Shown: one piece after another, positions 8,134 through 13,585 of the stretch
Numbering within the stretch: the stretch's first letter is position 1
How the letters are laid out: every line of letters starts with the position of its first letter
DNA from: Treponema sp.
Lineage (GTDB): Bacteria > Spirochaetota > Spirochaetia > Treponematales > Treponemataceae
Direction: 5' to 3'
NCBI GenBank assembly: GCA_016292805.1
Contig: JAEDFM010000045.1
Span: forward strand, 1-16,153
DNA length: 16,153 nucleotides
Notes under the pieces: model-generated
Database searches by the model: none
What the model was told of the DNA's origin: nothing
The model's input: only the letters and a program-made list of their open reading frames with translations
Position numbers and translations under genes: made by a program

Positions 8134-8139
8134 AGTATA
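8134..8139 (-). promoter_or_regulatory. Possible -10 of the transport operon
   Basis: TATACT on the minus strand matches TATAAT at five of six bases and would give a leader of about 43 nt before the LplB-like ATG. No convincing -35 lies 16-18 nt upstream, which would fit a promoter that needs an activator such as the AraC-type regulator. This is weak evidence. Confidence 0.25.
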
Positions 8140-8214
8140 GGGTGACAGAGTGTTAAAAACTAGAATCAAAATTTTCAGAATGGTGTGTAAATTTCGGTTT
8201 TGGTAGATTTTAAA

Positions 8215-8243
8215 TTGACGGATAAACTTTCATATTCTATTTT
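8215..8243 (+). promoter_or_regulatory. Likely promoter of the large glycosidase-like gene
   Basis: TTGACG (8215-8220, five of six to TTGACA) and TATTTT (8238-8243, four of six to TATAAT) are 17 nt apart. A start near 8250 would lie downstream of the GTG at 8244, so that GTG could not be used, and would leave a leader of about 36 nt before the ATG at 8286. Confidence 0.45.
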
Positions 8244-8273
8244 GTGGATAGCAAAAATAAAAAACACGCAAAT

Positions 8274-8279
8274 AAGGAA
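8274..8279 (+). promoter_or_regulatory. Shine-Dalgarno that decides the start of the large enzyme
   Basis: AAGGAA is 6 nt before ATG 8286 and abuts ATG 8280 with no spacer. The optimal spacing points to 8286 as the start, not 8280 or the GTG at 8244. Confidence 0.65.
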
Positions 8280-8285
8280 ATGATT

Positions 8286-11200
8286 ATGACTAAAGAAATT
8301 AAAGGTCTTTTTACACAAATAGATGGTCAGTCAGTTTATAAGATTGAAAACTACGACCAGATGGAAAACTTTTTTATGACAATTACCAGCTCTTCTGATA
8401 ACTGGAATTTCTGCTGGTCTTGGGGTGGACTTACTGCCGGTCGTATTGATAGCAATCACGCAGTATTTCCATACTACACTGCAGATAAGGTTTCGGATGC
8501 TGCACCTTACACAGGAAACTATACTTGTATTTGTGTAGAAAAATCTGAACCAGTTTATTGGGAACCATTTACTTCTCTTCATAATTCACCTGCAATCCGC
8601 AAACAGGTAGAAAAAAATATCCAGAGAAACATTTACAAAAACTATAATGGTACTCAGGTTTGGTTTGAAGAAATCAATAATGAATTAAAGCTTTCATTTA
8701 TTACAAGCTGGACTTCATCAGATAAATACGGAATTGTAAGAAAATCAATTATTAAAAATCTTGGAAATGAACAGGTTAGACTTTCTATTTTGGATGGATG
8801 TCAGAATATTCTTCCAGCCTGCTGTACTTCTGATTTCCAGAACAACAACAGTATTCTTCTGGATGCTTATAAAAAAACAGATCTTGATGAAGCTACAAAC
8901 CTGGCAATTTTTTCTGTATCTTCTGTTGTTTCAGATAAAGCTGAACCAAACGAAGGTTTATATGCAAATGTAAGCTGGTTCTCTGTAGACAAAAAAGTGA
9001 TTTTAGATACAGCTGCTCCTGCTGCTTTTGCTGAAGGAAAAGAACCTGAATACAAAACAGTTTCAAAAGGTCAGCGTTCTTCTTGTTTTGTAAAGCTAGA
9101 TTATGAGCTTGAGGGAGAAGGCTGCAAGGAATGGTACCAGGTTTTTGATACAGCATTAACTTTGTCGGGAATTAAGGAACTTCAGAAACAGCTTGCTGAT
9201 AGAAATACACTTACAGCTAATCTTGTTGCTGATATTAAAAATGGAAACGATGTAATGACAGAGTTTCTGAAGCAGGCAGATGGTGTTCAGGATTCTGCAG
9301 ATTTAATGGCATGTTTGCATCACCAGCAGAATGTAATGTTCAATATTATGCGCGGAGGAATTCTTGCAAACCAGGGAATGATTCAGGGTGCAGATTTTGT
9401 TGATTTTGTTTCTCAGAGAAATACAGCAGTTCTTCCTGTTGCAAAAAAACTTTTGGCAGATGCAGCTTCTGTAATGAATTATGAAGAATTGACTGTACTG
9501 GTAGAAAAGGAAAATAACCCACAGCTTTCAAGACTTTTCCTGGAATATATTCCTTTGACTTTCTCTCGCCGCCATGGAGATCCAAGCCGCCCTTGGAATG
9601 CATTTAATATTAAGCTTAAGAATTCTAACAATGAACCTATCTTAAATTATGAAGGTAACTGGCGTGATATTTTCCAGAACTGGGAAGCATTAGCATGGTC
9701 TTATCCAATGTACATAAAAAATATGTGTGCAAAATTTTTGAATGCCATGACAATTGATGGATTTAATCCATACAAAATTAACCGCAAGGGAATTGACTGG
9801 GAAATTCCAGACCCAACAAATCCTTGGGCACAGTTTGGATATTGGGGAGACCATCAGGTTATTTATTTTGAAAAGCTTTTGGAATTCTATGAAAAAACTA
9901 ACAGCAGCGAATTGATGAAATCTCTGGATGAGAAAATTTACACAAGTGCAAATGTGCCTTACAGATTAAAAAGTTATGGGGAAATTGAAGAGAACCCACG
10001 CAGCACGATTTTATTTGATGCCGAATTGAATAAAAAGCTGGCGAGGGAAAGTGAAGTGAAGGGGTCGGACGCTAAGCTGGTGCAGGACGGAAATGGAAAT
10101 CCGGCGCTGGTTAGTTTTACGGCTAAGGTGCTGCAGATTGTAATTTCCAAAGCTGCAAACCTTGTTCCAGGTGGCGGTATATGGTTGAACACTCAGAGGC
10201 CAGAATGGAATGATGCAAACAATGCTCTTGCCGGTTATGGACTTTCTGTAGTTACAGCATGCTATTTATATCGTTATTTAAATTTCCTTGAAAAGCTTTA
10301 CGGAAATACAAATCTTAAAAATGTAACTTTACCAGAAGCAATCTACAAGTGTTTTGTGGAGCTTGGTGATTTATATAAGGAAAGTATTCCTTCTCTTGTT
10401 TCAATGAACTCTAAAGAACGAAAGCTTTTTGTTCAGAAAGCTGGAATGATTTATGAAGAAGAAAGAAAGACTTTGTATAGAAAAGGTTACATTGGAAATG
10501 AAGTTTCAATTGGTACTGTAAAGGTTCAGGAAATTATTTCTGAATTTAAAAAACATGTTGAGTACACAATTAAAATGAACAAGCGGGAAGATAATCTTTA
10601 TCATTCATATAACACTTTAAAAATTACTGAACAGGGAATGGAAGTTGAATATCTTCAGGAGATGCTGGAAGGACAGGTTGCTGTTCTGTCTGCAGATTTG
10701 CTTTCGTTTGATGAAGTTGAAAAATTACTTGCAGCTTTGGAAAACAGCAAAATGTATGAACCTCGTCAGAAATCATTCATGTTGTATCCAAATAAAGAGC
10801 TGCCAGAATTCTGTAACAAAAATAATGTTTTACCAGAAGATGCAAAGAAGCTTGAATCATTAGCTGTTAGAACTGGAACAACTTATCTGGAAAAAGATGG
10901 AGAAGGAATCTATCACTTTAATCCTGATTTCAGAAATGCAAATGTAATCAAAGATTTTATTAAAAAGCAGAGTGAAGAATTAAAACCAACTGCAGAAGAA
11001 CAAAAAGACTTGCTGGAAGCTTACGAAAGAATTTTTGATCACCAGTCGTTTACGGGGCGTTCAGGAACGTTCTATGCTTACGAAGGTTTGGGAAGTATTT
11101 ACTGGCACATGGTTTCAAAATTATTACTTGCTGTTCAGGAAAATCTTTTTAAGGCATACAGAGAAGAAAATGCGTCAACTGCAGTTTTACTTTCTAAAGC

Positions 11201-11633
11201 CTATTACAAAATCCGCGATGGATTAAGCTACAAGAAAACTCCTGAATTGTATGGAGCTTTCCCTCAGGATCCTTATTCACATACACCATACGGACAAGGT
11301 GCAAAACAGCCAGGTATGACTGGACAGGTAAAAGAAGAAATTCTTACTCGTTGGGGCGAGCTTGGTTTGTTTATTGAAAAAGGTAAAGTTAGCTTTAATC
11401 CAATTTTGTTGCAGACAGCAGAGGTTAAGGCTGACGGTACTTTGTGCTTTGGCTGGTGTGGAATTCCTGTAACTTATAAGTTTACAAAAGATAAGGAAAC
11501 TTATATTACAGTTGGTGCTGAATGGCGCAAAGGAAATGAACTTACTGAATCTGAAACAAAAGATATTTTTATGCGTAATGGAAAAATCAAAAATATCGAA
11601 ATCAGTTTTTCATCTGCATATCAGACAAACTAG
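8286..11633 (+). CDS. Large GH94/GH149-like putative glycoside phosphorylase or hydrolase
   Basis: An 1115-residue protein (ATG 8286; the frame stays open back to GTG 8244) with no signal peptide or membrane segment, so cytoplasmic. It resembles cellobiose-phosphorylase-like enzymes with an N-terminal beta-sandwich and a six-hairpin (alpha/alpha)6 barrel. Visible landmarks are GGLTAGR (about 47-53) followed by VFPYYT and a WEPF segment (about 92-95) in the sandwich; RRHGDPSRPWN (428-438), YEGNWRDIFQNWEAL (455-469) and GYWGDHQ (518-524) in the barrel; and RPEWNDANNALAG (638-650). In the last, the WND aspartate (D643) resembles the GDWND general acid of GH94. GH94 proteins are about 800 residues, so the length is closer to GH149 and GH161 (beta-1,3-glucan phosphorylases). 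I cannot assign a family, and phosphate-binding residues are not identifiable. It is divergent from the sugar ABC operon, so it probably cleaves the imported oligosaccharide. A GC-rich patch lies at 10041-10140. Confidence 0.75.
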   Translation: MTKEIKGLFTQIDGQSVYKIENYDQMENFFMTITSSSDNWNFCWSWGGLTAGRIDSNHAVFPYYTADKVSDAAPYTGNYTCICVEKSEPVYWEPFTSLHNSPAIRKQVEKNIQRNIYKNYNGTQVWFEEINNELKLSFITSWTSSDKYGIVRKSIIKNLGNEQVRLSILDGCQNILPACCTSDFQNNNSILLDAYKKTDLDEATNLAIFSVSSVVSDKAEPNEGLYANVSWFSVDKKVILDTAAPAAFAEGKEPEYKTVSKGQRSSCFVKLDYELEGEGCKEWYQVFDTALTLSGIKELQKQLADRNTLTANLVADIKNGNDVMTEFLKQADGVQDSADLMACLHHQQNVMFNIMRGGILANQGMIQGADFVDFVSQRNTAVLPVAKKLLADAASVMNYEELTVLVEKENNPQLSRLFLEYIPLTFSRRHGDPSRPWNAFNIKLKNSNNEPILNYEGNWRDIFQNWEALAWSYPMYIKNMCAKFLNAMTIDGFNPYKINRKGIDWEIPDPTNPWAQFGYWGDHQVIYFEKLLEFYEKTNSSELMKSLDEKIYTSANVPYRLKSYGEIEENPRSTILFDAELNKKLARESEVKGSDAKLVQDGNGNPALVSFTAKVLQIVISKAANLVPGGGIWLNTQRPEWNDANNALAGYGLSVVTACYLYRYLNFLEKLYGNTNLKNVTLPEAIYKCFVELGDLYKESIPSLVSMNSKERKLFVQKAGMIYEEERKTLYRKGYIGNEVSIGTVKVQEIISEFKKHVEYTIKMNKREDNLYHSYNTLKITEQGMEVEYLQEMLEGQVAVLSADLLSFDEVEKLLAALENSKMYEPRQKSFMLYPNKELPEFCNKNNVLPEDAKKLESLAVRTGTTYLEKDGEGIYHFNPDFRNANVIKDFIKKQSEELKPTAEEQKDLLEAYERIFDHQSFTGRSGTFYAYEGLGSIYWHMVSKLLLAVQENLFKAYREENASTAVLLSKAYYKIRDGLSYKKTPELYGAFPQDPYSHTPYGQGAKQPGMTGQVKEEILTRWGELGLFIEKGKVSFNPILLQTAEVKADGTLCFGWCGIPVTYKFTKDKETYITVGAEWRKGNELTESETKDIFMRNGKIKNIEISFSSAYQTN

Positions 11634-11727
11634 GGGAAGAGAATGTGGAGATTATTGAAGCTACAAAAGAAACAGCATTTTATTCCTGAACGAACAATTC
11701 AAACTTGCATTTATATATAATTATGTA

Positions 11728-12283
11728 ATGATTGTCAAAAATAATCTAATGAACGATTTGCAACAGATTTCTGATTCTCACAACCAAGTAATTACTGTCG
11801 AAGCTGCCGGTGAAAAAAAATATTTCCAGAGCCCTACTTTCACTAATGGCAGAAGATGGTAGACTTAATTGTATTGCAAAAGGTATTTATACTTTACCTG
11901 AAACAATCCCAGATGAACTCTACATTCTCAGTTTATTTTCTGACAACATAATTTTTTCCCATGAGACTGCATTATTTTGTAATGGCTTAAGCGAAAGAAC
12001 ACCTTTTGAACACTCATATACGATTCCTCAGGGAAAACGTTTGAGTTCAACTTTTTCAAAAGGATTTAAAAGTTATTACTGTAAGCAGGAATTATTTAAC
12101 ATGGGAAAAATAACTGCAAATGTTGTACTCCAGAATTTCATGATGGAAAGATTTTTAAATCGCCTATCAGTTTCTGAATATAAAGACGAATTTGTCATAA
12201 AAGGTGGCAGTCTGGTATCTGCAATGGTTGGTATCGACAATCGTTCAACTATGGATATTTATTGTATTCTTTTGGTAAAATAA
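11728..12283 (+). pseudogene. AbiE toxin-antitoxin remnant (frameshifted AbiEi fused to truncated AbiEii)
   Basis: The remains of an abortive-infection type IV toxin-antitoxin pair. From ATG 11728 or 11749 the frame reads an AbiEi-like N-terminal winged-helix start (MNDLQQISDSHNQVITVEAA), then loses phase in an A8 run (11813-11820) and stops at a TAG about 40 nt on. Removing one A joins it to the next frame, which from 11810 reads ISRALLSLMAEDGRL, AKGIYTLPE, SHETALFCNGLSERTP and SYTIPQGKRL, the classical AbiEi core. After ELFNMG the homology switches, without an intervening antitoxin C-terminus, to the start of an AbiEii nucleotidyltransferase toxin (VVLQNFMMERFLNRLSVSEY, FVIKGGSLV, NRSTMDI). 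It then ends eight codons later, where the second Asp of the usual DxD is Tyr. The joined product would be about 185 residues, against roughly 200 plus 280-300 for an intact pair, so it is almost certainly inactive. No Shine-Dalgarno is seen; a TATAAT ends 6 nt before ATG 11728. Confidence 0.8.
12252..12281 (+). promoter_or_regulatory. Possible tRNA-Ala promoter
   Basis: TGGATA (12252-12257) and TAAAAT (12276-12281, five of six) are 18 nt apart and would start transcription a few bases before the tRNA. The -35 overlaps the end of toxin homology, so the AbiE remnant runs directly into the tRNA promoter. Confidence 0.3.
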
Positions 12284-12290
12284 AAGCATC

Positions 12291-12364
12291 GGGGCTGTAG
12301 CTCACCTGGCTAGAGCGTTTGAATGGCATTCAAAAGGTAGTGGGTTCAAGTCCCATCAGCTCCA
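12291..12364 (+). tRNA. tRNA-Ala (anticodon GGC)
   Basis: A complete 74-nt cloverleaf. The acceptor stem GGGGCTG pairs with CAGCTCC with one G-T wobble. The D stem is GCTC/GAGC, and the anticodon stem TTTGA/TCAAA carries loop ATGGCAT, giving anticodon GGC (12325-12327) that reads GCC alanine codons. A 5-nt variable loop precedes the T arm, GTGGG-TTCAAGT-CCCAT. The discriminator is A12364. The 3' CCA is not encoded: the terminal TCCA is acceptor stem plus discriminator and is followed by ATATGG, so CCA must be added after RNase Z-type cleavage. The macro-domain start codon lies 2 nt downstream. Confidence 0.96.
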
Positions 12365-12366
12365 AT

Positions 12367-12876
12367 ATGGGAAAAATCAAAATTATCAAAGGTGACATCA
12401 CAACTTTGGATTGTGACGCAATCGTAAATGCTGCAAATTCTTCGCTGCTGGGTGGCGGCGGTGTTGACGGTGCCATTCATTATGCTGCAGGTTCTGAACT
12501 GCTTGCTGAATGTCGTACACTTGGTGGCTGCAGAACTGGCGAAGCTAAAATCACAAAGGGATATAAACTACCTGCCAGATTCGTGATTCACACAGTCGGG
12601 CCGATATACTTTGAACATACTCCATCTGAAGCAGAGGTTCTTCTTACTTCCTGTTATGAAAATTCTTTGAATCTTGCAAAAGAAAAAAGAGTTAAGACAA
12701 TTGCGTTTCCTCTGATTTCTGCCGGTGTTTATGGTTATCCGCAGAGTGATGCTATTAGGGTGGCAATTGAGACGATGAAACTGCATCAGGATGATTTTGA
12801 TGAGATTACGCTGGTGTTGTTTGGGGAACGGGAGTTTGGATTTGCGGGAGAGATGTTTCCAGAGTTTATAAACTAA
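12367..12876 (+). CDS. Macro-domain protein, YmdB-like ADP-ribose hydrolase
   Basis: A 169-residue single macro domain of the MacroD/YmdB type, which in characterised relatives binds ADP-ribose and hydrolyses O-acetyl-ADP-ribose or removes mono-ADP-ribose from proteins. Motifs are KGDIT (D10), IVNAANSSLLGGGGVDGAIH (N24 and D34 at the usual catalytic positions), TGEAKITKGYKLPARFVIHT, and the phosphate-binding loop PLISAGVYGYP near 118-127. All are intact and the length is normal. The start is ATG 12367, the first codon of macro-domain homology; the frame stays open upstream, but an ATG at 12319 lies in the tRNA anticodon arm and cannot be the start. No Shine-Dalgarno is visible and only 2 nt separate the tRNA from the start codon. 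The gene is convergent with the peptidase gene, 7 bp apart. Confidence 0.93.
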   Translation: MGKIKIIKGDITTLDCDAIVNAANSSLLGGGGVDGAIHYAAGSELLAECRTLGGCRTGEAKITKGYKLPARFVIHTVGPIYFEHTPSEAEVLLTSCYENSLNLAKEKRVKTIAFPLISAGVYGYPQSDAIRVAIETMKLHQDDFDEITLVLFGEREFGFAGEMFPEFIN

Positions 12877-12883
12877 CCCAATC

Positions 12884-13585
12884 TTATTCCTTATAACAAT
12901 CTAATATTTGTTCGTTTAACAAATTCTTTCTGTCTTTCCAGTCAGGCATATATTTATCCATATTTGCGATAAAGTCTTTGCCGTGATTGGAAATTTTCAA
13001 ATGAGTTAGTTCATGCAGAATAATATATTCCAGACATTCCAATGGTTTTTCTACCATCTGCAGATTTATCCAGATTCTTTTTGCCTTTGAATTACAGGTT
13101 CCCCATCGGGTAAGCATATATTTTGTCTGAAACGAATCGCAATAAAGACCTGTTGTTTCTTCCCATTTTGGAATAAGCCTGTTTAATTGTTCAATTAAAA
13201 TCTTTCTAAACTCTTCACGAACAAAACGTTCTCTTTGTTCTGAAGTAGATTCTGCTTTCATTTCCAGAATAATTTTATTTCCATCAATCTTAAAAGCCCG
13301 CTTTTGCGAAGGCTTAAATTCCAAAAAAAATTGCTTTCCCCAAATGTAATAAGTTTCACCGCTCACATATTGACGGGCTGTCATTCTTGGCTGATTTGCA
13401 AATTTTTCCTGCTGTTTTTTTATCCAGCCAAAATTCAGACGCACAAAATTTTCTATGGACTTCTGGCTCATTAAGAGAGGTGCAGACACAACAACATTAC
13501 CAAGAGGAGGCTTTACTGATAAATGCATATTCTTGATATTCTTTTTATTTATTTGAACATCAATTCCGCTTATATTAATATTCAT
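12884..13585 (-). CDS. YgjP/DUF45-type zinc metallopeptidase (M48-like)
   Basis: A 233-residue metal-dependent peptidase-like protein. The active site is H191-E-L-T-H195 with a probable third ligand H201 in NHGKDF. Upstream is the family hallmark TRWGTCNSKAKRIWINL (159-175), then EYIILHELTHL. The N-terminal 130 residues form the usual beta-rich start, with no signal peptide, so it is cytoplasmic. The start ATG shares one base with the hsdR stop (TGATG), which implies translational coupling. Genes of this family often lie beside type I restriction genes; whether the protein takes part in restriction, turnover of HsdR or a separate defence role is not established. It ends 7 bp from the convergent macro-domain gene, with no terminator. 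Confidence 0.93.
   Translation of the reverse strand: MNINISGIDVQINKKNIKNMHLSVKPPLGNVVVSAPLLMSQKSIENFVRLNFGWIKKQQEKFANQPRMTARQYVSGETYYIWGKQFFLEFKPSQKRAFKIDGNKIILEMKAESTSEQRERFVREEFRKILIEQLNRLIPKWEETTGLYCDSFQTKYMLTRWGTCNSKAKRIWINLQMVEKPLECLEYIILHELTHLKISNHGKDFIANMDKYMPDWKDRKNLLNEQILDCYKE

Noticed and set aside
8101..8180. Operator-like repeats in the divergent region (CAGG/CCTG pair near 8109-8124; TCAAAATTTTCA near 8166-8177)
   Set aside because: Stems of four bases and an AT-rich near-palindrome are too weak to call a regulator site; a comparison across related genomes would be needed.
8244..8285. GTG 8244 or ATG 8280 as start of the large enzyme
   Set aside because: GTG 8244 lies at the edge of the likely -10 and upstream of the expected transcript start, and ATG 8280 abuts the Shine-Dalgarno; ATG 8286 has a 6-nt spacing.
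11643..11720. A 25-codon frame starting MWRLLKLQKK after a purine-rich stretch
   Set aside because: It is too short and without homology. Another frame here reads a protein-like tail (VEIIEATKETAFYS), so the stretch may be an old gene end, but neither can be supported.
12361..12364. Encoded CCA end of the tRNA
   Set aside because: The bases TCCA are three acceptor-stem bases plus the discriminator; the CCA tail is not encoded.
12319..12366. Longer start for the macro-domain gene at ATG 12319
   Set aside because: This ATG is part of the tRNA-Ala anticodon arm, has no Shine-Dalgarno, and the added 16 residues are translated tRNA sequence with no family match.
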